Shown: positions 7,106-12,907 of the stretch, piece after piece
Numbering within the stretch: position 1 is the stretch's first letter
Layout of the letters: every line of letters starts with the position of its first letter
DNA from: Coprobacillaceae bacterium UN01-12pH3A
GTDB taxonomy: Bacteria > Bacillota_I > Bacilli_A > Erysipelotrichales > Coprobacillaceae
Direction of reading: 5' to 3'
DNA length: 14,763 nt
Assembly: GCA_027676805.1 (NCBI GenBank)
Contig: JAQENU010000021.1
Coordinates: forward strand, 1-14,763
Notes under the pieces: generated by a model
The model's database searches: none
What the model saw: only the letters and a program-made list of their open reading frames with translations
What the model was told of the DNA's origin: nothing
Translations under genes and position numbers: made by a program

Positions 7106-7296
7106 GTATGACTGCTTTCTTTAAACACACAATAAGATTGGAAAATATCACTGTTAAGATGGCACTTTATTTATGTATAAGCTTGTTGTTAGGATGGAAA
7201 TGATTTCTTTAGGTATCCATGTTTTGTCGTATTACACGCTACCTTTTCAACAGGATTCATATTTACTCTAATATAACCATGTGATCAAATACAAAT
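7106..7296. other. Unexplained gap; possible decayed remnant
   Basis: These 190 bases between the perR and alr terminators hold no supported gene. On the minus strand one frame reads SHGYIRVNMNPVEKV and continues to a stop at 7189-7191, with a second stop soon after and further open sequence beyond. The plus strand has two near-copies of a ten-base word, GTTAAGATGG (from 7153) and GTTAGGATGG (from 7187). This could be the broken end of a mobile element or former gene, but no family can be named. Confidence 0.3.
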
Positions 7297-7336
7297 AAAG
7301 CAAGAAGTCTGATCAATGGATCAAATTCCTTGCTTT
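7297..7336 (-). terminator. Terminator of alr, probably bidirectional
   Basis: Outer arms AAAGCAAG and CTTGCTTT pair perfectly; inside, TGATC and GATCA pair around AATG, with an imperfect stretch between. The structure starts five bases after the alr stop. On the minus strand it is followed by ATTTG, on the plus strand by TTCTTTATT, so it may stop transcription in both directions. Confidence 0.65.
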
Positions 7337-7340
7337 TTCT

Positions 7341-8420
7341 TTATTCTTCTATTTTTTCATATCTTCGCTCAACACGGTCTGTCAGCAGGCACATAATTTC
7401 ATAAGGAATCGTTTCCAACTCTTTTGCCATCTTGACAATAGATAAATGCGGTCCAAAGATTTCGACCAAATCCCCGACCTGCACCGTCTCATCCACACGA
7501 ACCATCATTTGATCCATGCAGACACGGCCGATGATCTGATAGTTTTTACCGTTGATATAGACCTTGCGCCCTTGATTCTTGCGAATAAAGCCGTCGGCAT
7601 AGCCGATTGGCAAAGTGGCAACATATTCATCTTTAGCCGCAGTATAGGTAAAACCATAACCGACCTTTTCTCCTTTTTTAATATGTTTAACCATTAAAAC
7701 GGTTGTGCTCAGCATCATGACCGGTTTTAGTTCACTGTTTTCTCTCCCTTTTGGATCCACCCCGTACATCCCAATCCCAAGACGATCTAAATTTGTAAAA
7801 TCATCATGGCGGTACATTGTTCCGGCACTATTATCCGCATGAACATATTCAAAAGAATAGCCATCAATCATTGTTTTAAAACGCTGCAATTGTTGCGCAT
7901 ACGTGTCATTTTCCTCTTCTGATGCTCCAAAATGCGTAAAGATCCCCGTTACTTTGAGCATTTTGTTTTGCTTAATCAGACGCAGTGCTTCCTCTAATTC
8001 TTCTCTGGTTCTCAAACCGATCCGATTCATCCCGGTATCTAGTTTAATATGCAGCTTTAACGGTTTAGTAAATTCTTCTTTTACTAGTGCTTGAATATAA
8101 TCCATGCTGTAGGCGGTCAATGCCACATTATAGATAGCGGCATATTTCGCATCTTCCCATCTCGTCGGTCCAATAACCAGCATTTCTTTTTTCATTCCGG
8201 CTATTCTTAAATCAATCGCCTCTTTAATCGTTGCTAATCCATACATGGCAATCGCCAGATGATTCTCTAATACACTGGCTACAGCCTGATCCCCATGACC
8301 GTAAGCATTGGCTTTTAGCACTGCCATCAATGGTTTTTGGCTTTTTTTATATATCACATCAATATTATAAAGTAGATGATCTAAATCTACAGTCGCTCTT
8401 GTGTCTCGATAAAAATTCAT
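7341..8420 (-). CDS. alr: Alanine racemase
   Basis: PLP-dependent interconversion of L- and D-alanine, the source of D-alanine for peptidoglycan and teichoic acid modification; cytoplasmic, normally a dimer. The 359 residues start with the PLP barrel: Lys36 in AVLKANAYGHG forms the Schiff base. LDTGMNRIG at 128-136 and LDRLGIGMYG at 211-220 (Arg213 near the PLP ring nitrogen) follow. The C-terminal domain contributes catalytic Tyr255 in VGYG and the CMDQMMV segment at 301-307. All expected active-site parts are present and the length is normal. The frame is open 16 codons further upstream, but ATG at 8418-8420 has GAGGTG with about six bases spacing, and the extension would cover the promoter, so the short start is used. 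A YdcC-like gene upstream mirrors the B. subtilis ydcC-alrA order. Confidence 0.96.
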   Translation of the reverse strand: MNFYRDTRATVDLDHLLYNIDVIYKKSQKPLMAVLKANAYGHGDQAVASVLENHLAIAMYGLATIKEAIDLRIAGMKKEMLVIGPTRWEDAKYAAIYNVALTAYSMDYIQALVKEEFTKPLKLHIKLDTGMNRIGLRTREELEEALRLIKQNKMLKVTGIFTHFGASEEENDTYAQQLQRFKTMIDGYSFEYVHADNSAGTMYRHDDFTNLDRLGIGMYGVDPKGRENSELKPVMMLSTTVLMVKHIKKGEKVGYGFTYTAAKDEYVATLPIGYADGFIRKNQGRKVYINGKNYQIIGRVCMDQMMVRVDETVQVGDLVEIFGPHLSIVKMAKELETIPYEIMCLLTDRVERRYEKIEE

Positions 8421-8439
8421 ATTTAACACCTCAGTGACT

Positions 8440-8468
8440 ATGATATACCAATGCTCAACGCCTGTCAA
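8440..8468 (-). promoter_or_regulatory. Sigma-A promoter of alr
   Basis: On the minus strand TTGACA (8463-8468, perfect) and TATCAT (8440-8445, five of six) are 17 bases apart in the gap between the YdcC-like gene and alr. Transcription would begin about 12 bases before the alr ribosome binding site. alr is thus probably expressed independently as well as by readthrough. Confidence 0.75.
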
Positions 8469-8477
8469 AGCAATAAT

Positions 8478-9461
8478 TTATTTTAATACTTCGTTTTGTA
8501 AACTGCTGACAACTTCAATCATTTCAGCTTTTGACATTGTCTCTGAATAAACACTGCAGGTTAAGCCAGGATAAAGATATTTAAGCTGATTGTTTTCAAA
8601 CATAGCGACACCGCCTACTAAATCCACTAGTTCAGCAGAGGTATCAATCGTCTGTAAAGTGTCGCTTGGCTGATCTAAAGACTGGATCAAAGTAAACGCT
8701 TTATCACCGCTGAACTGCAAAATATGTGTCGTTGTGCCATTGATGGAGCATTCCTGCTGCTCTGCTAATTGTGTTCCTAATAATTCTAACGGCATTAAAG
8801 GAAAATCATCTGTCAGATTTGAGGCAGTTTGGCTGGCAGATAATTGTTCTACATTAAATAATGATTCATCGACAGTTTCATTGATGCTTACCTTTGTAAA
8901 TTCTACTTTCACATGTTCGGCTTCATCTTCATCAAATAATGAAATATAAATAGGCACCATGTTTTTATCAAATTTAATTTCCTGTGATACTATTTTTTCA
9001 TCATGCGGATAAGCGACTGCACTTCTTAAAATCATACCATCTTTAGTTTTTTCAATTTTATTTTCTTTATCAAAATAAGAAAGTAAAGTTTGATAGATGT
9101 AAGGTTTATCACTGTTATAAGGCCATTCACTCTTGAACTTATAAACCTGATTCATACTTGGTGTATAAACAAAAACACCATCAGCATTTCGAATAATAAT
9201 TTGAGACTGGTTAAGCGTTTTATCATAAATATTCACTCTGAAAAAATCGCTATCTTTTTTCAAGTAATCAACATCTACTTTATAAGTCTTGAGTTCATCG
9301 TTTATGGTCATTTCCATATTAGCTTCTAAATGATAGCTGTTTAAATCACTTAACTGATTTTTTGCTTTGGCATCTGATGTTCCCGTTTTGCTTTTATAAA
9401 ACCAAAAACCACCGCCGGCAAGTAAGACAATGACAATTCCAATAATAATCTTTTTCTTCAT
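8478..9461 (-). CDS. YdcC-like LolA-fold protein, membrane-anchored
   Basis: A 327-residue protein with one N-terminal membrane segment (about residues 4-22, MKKK then a long hydrophobic run) and an extracellular beta-rich domain. The part from about 35 to 190 looks like the outer membrane lipoprotein-sorting/LolA fold seen in B. subtilis YdcC: DFFRVNIYDK, QIIIRNADGVFVYTPSMNQVYKF and a later FTKVSINETVDESLFNV. The C-terminal part (220-327) resembles the DUF4367 type, ending in a SxSxAEMIEVVSSLQ-like helix. The exact function is unknown; Gram-positive relatives are thought to bind lipid or lipoprotein. Unlike YdcC there is no lipobox cysteine, so the anchor is a plain helix. Start: a GTG nine bases upstream lies inside the ribosome binding site AAAGGTGG, so ATG at 9459-9461 is chosen. 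alr follows after 57 bases. A TATAAT at 9486-9491 is a possible -10 with poor -35. Confidence 0.72.
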   Translation of the reverse strand: MKKKIIIGIVIVLLAGGGFWFYKSKTGTSDAKAKNQLSDLNSYHLEANMEMTINDELKTYKVDVDYLKKDSDFFRVNIYDKTLNQSQIIIRNADGVFVYTPSMNQVYKFKSEWPYNSDKPYIYQTLLSYFDKENKIEKTKDGMILRSAVAYPHDEKIVSQEIKFDKNMVPIYISLFDEDEAEHVKVEFTKVSINETVDESLFNVEQLSASQTASNLTDDFPLMPLELLGTQLAEQQECSINGTTTHILQFSGDKAFTLIQSLDQPSDTLQTIDTSAELVDLVGGVAMFENNQLKYLYPGLTCSVYSETMSKAEMIEVVSSLQNEVLK

Positions 9462-9565
9462 AATAACCACCTTTCTATGCAGTTCATTATATGTTTAAAA
9501 ATTGCAGTTATGACTGAATAAAATACAAATGAACAGCCATAATAGTTTTAAAAGGAGGTAACACA

Positions 9566-9766
9566 ATGAATATTTTATATAAAATTGCATTAGTCTTCAC
9601 TATTATCGGAGCAATCAACTGGGGATTAATCGGGTTATTTGCTTTCAACTTAGTTGAAATGATTTTTGGAACTAGTACATTTTTAACTTCATTGATCTAT
9701 ATCGTTGTTGGTATTTTTGGGATCATCAACATTATGTTGTTGTTTCTTGATTTGGATCAAAAATAA
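9566..9766 (+). CDS. DUF378 family small membrane protein
   Basis: A 66-residue protein with two hydrophobic segments (about 4-26 and 38-62) and the DUF378 signature: INWGLIGLFAFNLVEMIFG at 17-35 followed by LIYIVVGIFGI at 43-53. Function of the family is unknown; it is likely an integral membrane protein. A strong AAAGGAGG seven bases before the ATG suggests high translation. It stands alone, divergent from the YdcC-like gene and convergent with the HAD gene, so it is probably monocistronic. Its promoter is not clear: CATAAT at 9538-9543 is a possible -10 without a good -35. Confidence 0.85.
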   Translation: MNILYKIALVFTIIGAINWGLIGLFAFNLVEMIFGTSTFLTSLIYIVVGIFGIINIMLLFLDLDQK

Positions 9767-9787
9767 AATAGGTGTTTACCACCTATT
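9757..9787 (-). terminator. Terminator of the lipoprotein-deoD-HAD operon
   Basis: AATAGGTG and CACCTATT form a perfect 8-bp stem around a 5-base loop (9767-9787). On the minus strand it continues into TTATTTTTG, a T-rich tail. The HAD stop codon lies within one arm and the tail covers the DUF378 stop. Confidence 0.7.
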
Positions 9788-10397
9788 CAAATTGGCTCAT
9801 TGAGCCATCTTTTTTATTTATGCGAATGCGATGCTTCACCAGCTTCAACATGGGCATATCCGTAAGTGAATCCGAATAACCGTAAGAATTATCATAATCG
9901 ATCTCCATATTCTTTTCTTTTAAGATTTCATATATACGTCTTACTTTTTCTTCACTCTTGCAGTTTTTCCCAATAATTTTGCTGGTATTTTTCCCATCTT
10001 TGCTTAATGTTTTTGTCCCGATAATCACATCAATAGGAAGATCCGTATATTTTAAATAAGCTTCCGGAGAAGCAGAAACAAGATAAATCAGATAATCCTC
10101 TGATTTTTTTTGTTTTAACTCCTCTACTACGTTTAAATAATAATGGGGAATCAAGCATTCCTGATAAAACAGTTCTAATTCTTTTTCACTTAAATGATTT
10201 AAAGGAAATAAAATAGCTTGCTTCAAAGGGATAAACGAAATCAATTTTATCCCATATAAGAGACCTAAAAATGCCATTTTAAATAAATAAATAAAAGTCC
10301 ATGGATGACGCTTTAAACAAAAATAAATCAGACGTTTCATGGAATCCTGCGGCAAAAGCGTATCATCAAAATCAAAGAACGCTATCTTACGCTTCAT
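9783..10397 (-). CDS. HAD-superfamily phosphatase, subfamily IB (SerB-like)
   Basis: A 204-residue phosphatase-type HAD protein. Motif I is FDFDDT at 8-13 with the nucleophile Asp9 and acid Asp11, motif II SAS at 108-110, the basic motif lies in GKNCKSEEK (143-151), and motif IV is GYSDSLTD at 173-180. A helical cap with a hydrophobic WTFIYLFKMAFLG stretch (33-45) sits between motifs I and II, as in HAD-IB enzymes. The substrate is unknown; serine phosphate, another small phosphate ester or a nucleotide are possible. Start: ATG at 10395-10397 overlaps the deoD 3' end by 11 bases; a TTG three codons upstream also opens the frame but has no better ribosome binding site. Overlap with deoD indicates translational coupling and hints at a role near nucleoside or sugar phosphate metabolism. 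Confidence 0.85.
   Translation of the reverse strand: MKRKIAFFDFDDTLLPQDSMKRLIYFCLKRHPWTFIYLFKMAFLGLLYGIKLISFIPLKQAILFPLNHLSEKELELFYQECLIPHYYLNVVEELKQKKSEDYLIYLVSASPEAYLKYTDLPIDVIIGTKTLSKDGKNTSKIIGKNCKSEEKVRRIYEILKEKNMEIDYDNSYGYSDSLTDMPMLKLVKHRIRINKKDGSMSQFE
9793..9815 (+). terminator. Intrinsic terminator of the DUF378 gene, inside the HAD coding region
   Basis: TGGCTC-ATT-GAGCCA is a 6-bp GC-rich stem followed by TCTTTTTT. It lies 27 bases after the DUF378 stop and is embedded in the last codons of the opposing HAD gene, where it encodes part of its C-terminus. Confidence 0.8.
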
Positions 10398-11100
10398 CAC
10401 ACGCAATCTCTAAAGCAACTTCCATCATTGCTGTAAATGTTTTTTCTCGTTCCTCGGCTGTCGTTTCTTCACTAGTCACCAAAGAATCCGAAACCGTCAG
10501 TAAAGTTAATGCTTTCTTATTTAAATAAGCCGCTGTAGCAAATAATGCATAAGATTCCATTTCGACTCCCAGACATCCCATTTTAGCCCATTTCAGGTTA
10601 GATCCGCCCTCTGCCATATAAAAGTAATCAGATGCAATGACATTGCCTACATGGTAGTTTAACTGTTTTGCTTTTGAAAAGCTCACTGCTTTTTCCAATA
10701 AAGAATATGAACTGATTGCGCTGTATGTTCCATCCAATTGATATTGTGCGGCAAAGTTTGAATCTGTACAAGCTCCCTGTACAATAATAATATCACGCAG
10801 ATGAACCTCTTCTTTTAATCCGCCGCATGAACCGATGCGAATAATGTTTTCTACGCCATAGAATTGATAAAGTTCATGACAGTAAATGCCAATTGAAGGC
10901 ATTCCCATTCCGGATCCCATAATGGATACCGGTTTTCCTTTGTAGTTTCCTGTATACCCCAGCATGTTGCGTACACCGTTAAACTGTACGACATCCTCCA
11001 AATAGGTTTCTGCCAGAAATTTCGCTCTCAGCGGATCGCCCGGCATTAAAACTGTTTTCGCAATCATTCCTTCTTTTGCTTCATTATGTGGTGTAGCCAT
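10387..11100 (-). CDS. deoD: Purine nucleoside phosphorylase, DeoD type
   Basis: Phosphorolysis of purine (deoxy)nucleosides to base plus (deoxy)ribose-1-phosphate, a cytoplasmic purine salvage step. The 237 residues align along their length with the hexameric E. coli enzyme (239 residues): ATPHNEA with His5, MPGDPLRAK with Gly21 and Arg25, RIGSCGG with Arg88 for phosphate, GVEMES with Glu180-Met181-Glu182 for ribose, and SDS with catalytic Asp205 plus Arg218 in the base-protonation pair. These residues predict activity on both 6-oxo and 6-amino purines. The longest frame begins 23 codons earlier but overlaps the lipoprotein gene; ATG at 11098-11100 has AAGGAGG eight bases upstream, so it is preferred. 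The upstream lipoprotein stop is 13 bases away, touching this ribosome binding site, and the HAD start overlaps the 3' end. Confidence 0.95.
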   Translation of the reverse strand: MATPHNEAKEGMIAKTVLMPGDPLRAKFLAETYLEDVVQFNGVRNMLGYTGNYKGKPVSIMGSGMGMPSIGIYCHELYQFYGVENIIRIGSCGGLKEEVHLRDIIIVQGACTDSNFAAQYQLDGTYSAISSYSLLEKAVSFSKAKQLNYHVGNVIASDYFYMAEGGSNLKWAKMGCLGVEMESYALFATAAYLNKKALTLLTVSDSLVTSEETTAEEREKTFTAMMEVALEIACDEA

Positions 11101-11113
11101 CTGTATATCCTCC

Positions 11114-11551
11114 TTATTCTTTAAATAGCCATCTTCCGTTAGATAATGTATCCCCCAATGGTTTTCCATCTCTAGCCGCCTTTATGTCACTAATCAAAGC
11201 TGTTTCTTCGCCTTTGTTATAAGCTAAAACAGCAAAGTAATCTTCCACGACAATGAATGGTACCATGCGTGAATATACTGTATCGTAATCCACTAACTGA
11301 CTTGTAATTTCATCATAGAGCGCACCGTTTTCATCATCATCAAGATCCTTGAGTGTTAAAACTAACTGATCGCCAAATTCGTTTTCCAATGCCGGTATGG
11401 CATATTCTTTAAACGCCTTGCAGTTGCTGCAGGTGCTGACTGTAAAAACCGTAATATTGATTTTCTCTTCATTTTCCACCGGTGCTGATGTGCATCCGCT
11501 CAAACTGACCAAACAGCATAAAGCCACAATACTTAATAACCATTTTTTCAT
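11114..11551 (-). CDS. Thioredoxin-like lipoprotein with CxxC (second of two paralogs)
   Basis: A 145-residue predicted lipoprotein: MKKW then a hydrophobic run and lipobox LSGC with Cys20 as lipidation site. The mature part begins as a thioredoxin-like fold: a beta strand ending VFTVSTCSNC, with the redox pair Cys41/Cys44, helix KAFKEYAIPALENEFG, and VPFIVVED around 97-104 with Pro98 in the usual cis-proline position before a strand. The acidic LDDDENG segment and the C-terminal LGDTLSNGRWLF are shared with the preceding gene product, showing that the pair arose by duplication. Role, partner and reductant are unknown; an extracytoplasmic disulfide or reductase function is inference. Start ATG at 11549-11551 has GGGAG eight bases upstream and overlaps the previous stop as ATGA; a start five codons earlier would lie in the ribosome binding site region. 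deoD follows after 13 bases. Confidence 0.78.
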   Translation of the reverse strand: MKKWLLSIVALCCLVSLSGCTSAPVENEEKINITVFTVSTCSNCKAFKEYAIPALENEFGDQLVLTLKDLDDDENGALYDEITSQLVDYDTVYSRMVPFIVVEDYFAVLAYNKGEETALISDIKAARDGKPLGDTLSNGRWLFKE

Positions 11552-11976
11552 AGTGTAAACTCCCATCTGTAAGCTGATAATCTATCGCCTAATTCTTCAT
11601 TATTCAAAGCCCGCTTAATATCTCGAATCAGTTCCTTTTCTTCTCCCGAGGCATATCCCAGTAAGGCAAATTCATCTTCCATTACAAAAAGCGGTGCATC
11701 CCCACGGTAAGATTCATCAAAAAAATAAAGCTGATCACAAATATCATTATATATCGTCATGGCATCTTCGTCATCCATATTATAGTATTCGATATGAATC
11801 GCTTCTTTAAATTCTTTCTCTAAAGCTGAAATCGCATATTCCTTAAAGGCTTCACAGTAACCGCAGGCATCCCGATAAAAGAATTTCACATTAAAATTTG
11901 GATATGTTTTTTTACTTGTTAGGCTGCATCCGGCAATCATCACGACTAAAAACAACAAGAATCCTTTTTTGAACAC
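11548..11976 (-). CDS. Thioredoxin-like lipoprotein with CxxC (first of two paralogs)
   Basis: A 142-residue predicted lipoprotein, first gene of the four-gene operon. The signal peptide MFKKGFLLFLVVMIAGC has lipobox IAGC with Cys17. The mature domain reads VKFFYRDACGYC with Cys38/Cys41, helix EAFKEYAISALEKEFK, an acidic MDDEDA segment, APLFVMED with Pro95 at the cis-proline position, and the C-terminal LGDRLSAYRWEF also seen in the next gene. The active-site dipeptide Gly-Tyr differs from the Ser-Asn of its partner, suggesting different redox potentials. It starts with GTG (11974-11976), backed by AGGAGGGG five bases upstream; no ATG is as well placed. Its stop overlaps the next start by four bases (ATGA). 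I know of no named function for this pair. Confidence 0.78.
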   Translation of the reverse strand: MFKKGFLLFLVVMIAGCSLTSKKTYPNFNVKFFYRDACGYCEAFKEYAISALEKEFKEAIHIEYYNMDDEDAMTIYNDICDQLYFFDESYRGDAPLFVMEDEFALLGYASGEEKELIRDIKRALNNEELGDRLSAYRWEFTL

Positions 11977-11999
11977 AGCAACCCCTCCTAACCATTAAC

Positions 12000-12008
12000 A
12001 GTATACCA
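12000..12008 (-). promoter_or_regulatory. Extended -10 promoter of the lipoprotein operon
   Basis: On the minus strand TGGTATACT forms an extended -10 (TGn plus TATACT, five of six). The -35 at 17-base spacing is poor, which extended -10 promoters tolerate. Transcription would start about 17 bases before the ribosome binding site AGGAGGGG. Confidence 0.5.
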
Positions 12009-12048
12009 AAATTTAATATAAATTACTAAGATTTAGTTAAATAATATA

Positions 12049-12077
12049 TTGCAAAAAAATAATTTAAATAATATAAT
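12049..12077 (+). promoter_or_regulatory. Sigma-A promoter of the NfeD-SPFH operon
   Basis: TTGCAA (12049-12054) and perfect TATAAT (12072-12077) are separated by exactly 17 bases, in a very AT-rich divergent gap. The start of transcription would fall just before the AAGAAGGTGA ribosome binding site, giving a short leader. Confidence 0.75.
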
Positions 12078-12098
12078 AATACTAAAGAAGGTGATAAA

Positions 12099-12464
12099 AT
12101 GAATTTTAAGTGGATTAAAAATGATATCGCAACACCTACGGTTACCATTTATGAGTCCAATTTGACATTAAATAAAGTCGCTTGTGAAAATTTTGCTGAC
12201 ATACGATATGTATTATTAGGTATTGATGAAGATCTCAAACAGGTTGCCATTAAGCCTATTACAAAAGACGAGATCGATTTAGGGGTCTATCCCCCTAGCC
12301 AATTGCATAAAATATCCATTGGTAAAAGTTACGGTAGAATAAGCAATAAAACATTTATTCGCTCTATTGGAGAATTATACAGCATTGATTTTACTGCTCA
12401 AAACGGTATTAAATACGATGCGCGCTTCAATGAGAAGGATAAAATATTAATTGTGCAGTTATAA
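12099..12464 (+). CDS. Uncharacterised 121-residue protein, first gene of the NfeD-SPFH operon
   Basis: I do not recognise this protein. It has no signal peptide, no membrane segment and a single cysteine (Cys29), so it should be cytoplasmic. The N-terminal half reads VTIYESNLTLNKVACENF, then YVLLGIDEDLKQVAIKPI (37-54), a strand-rich pattern faintly like AbrB/MraZ-type small beta folds, but that likeness is weak and is inference. The second half has QLHKISIGKSYGRISNKTFI (69-88) with basic residues, then a short strand DARFNEKDKILIVQL at the end. The start is supported by AAGGTGA and by a sigma-A promoter just upstream. The NfeD gene follows after 13 bases on the same strand, so it is the leading gene of that operon and may act in membrane-domain organisation or its control. 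Confidence 0.75.
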   Translation: MNFKWIKNDIATPTVTIYESNLTLNKVACENFADIRYVLLGIDEDLKQVAIKPITKDEIDLGVYPPSQLHKISIGKSYGRISNKTFIRSIGELYSIDFTAQNGIKYDARFNEKDKILIVQL

Positions 12465-12477
12465 GGGAGGGGTCTAA

Positions 12478-12894
12478 ATGACCATTTGGTTAGTTATTTT
12501 AATTTTATCAGTTATTATTGAGATCGTTACAATCGATTTAGTCAGCATTTGGATCAGTTTAGGTAGTTTAGGTGCTTTGATCGCTTATTTCTTAGGTTTT
12601 GATCTAATCGTACAGATTATTGTATGTTTAGTGATTACCGTGCTGTCTTTCATCATTACAAGACCGATCGCGAAAAAGTATTTAACGGGGAATATTGTTC
12701 ATACTAACACTGATCGTTTAATCGGTAAACAAGGGTTAGTGACAAAAGAGATTCAAGAGGACACCAAAGGGGAAGTTAAAGTCATGGGAAGTACTTGGAG
12801 TGCAATCTCAATCGATAAAGATTTCATTGAAGCAGGAACTCATGTTGAAATCTTAGCCATAGATGGTGTAAAATTAGTAGTAAAGAAAGTATAA
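12478..12894 (+). CDS. nfeD: NfeD-family membrane protein (YbbK-like, short form)
   Basis: A 138-residue partner of the downstream SPFH protein. Residues 2-62 hold two to three membrane segments (IWLVILILSVIIEIV; ISLGSLGALIAYFLG; LIVQIIVCLVITVLSFIIT), then a soluble OB-fold from about 78 to 138 with LIGKQGLVTKEI and GEVKVMGSTWSAIS, matching the NfeD consensus GxVxVxGxxWxA. There is no N-terminal ClpP-like protease domain, so this is the short class (E. coli YbbK, B. subtilis YuaF). NfeD proteins of this kind bind and stabilise SPFH scaffolds. GGGAGGGG precedes the ATG. It is followed by the SPFH gene after 13 bases. Confidence 0.9.
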   Translation: MTIWLVILILSVIIEIVTIDLVSIWISLGSLGALIAYFLGFDLIVQIIVCLVITVLSFIITRPIAKKYLTGNIVHTNTDRLIGKQGLVTKEIQEDTKGEVKVMGSTWSAISIDKDFIEAGTHVEILAIDGVKLVVKKV

Positions 12895-12907
12895 AGGAGA
12901 GAGTTAT

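Noticed and set aside
7108..7203. Possible 31-residue plus-strand peptide with a hydrophobic tail
   Set aside because: No ribosome binding site, starts just after the perR terminator, and no promoter is visible.
7189..7260. Possible 23-residue minus-strand peptide
   Set aside because: The ribosome binding site is weak and the frame looks like part of a longer broken frame; kept only as a possible remnant.
8421..8468. N-terminal extension of 16 residues on alr
   Set aside because: It would lie across the alr promoter (TTGACA, 17 bases, TATCAT); the ATG at 8420 follows GAGGTG.
11101..11169. N-terminal extension of 23 residues on deoD
   Set aside because: It overlaps the upstream lipoprotein gene; DeoD proteins begin with the ATPH segment, which starts right after the ATG at 11100.
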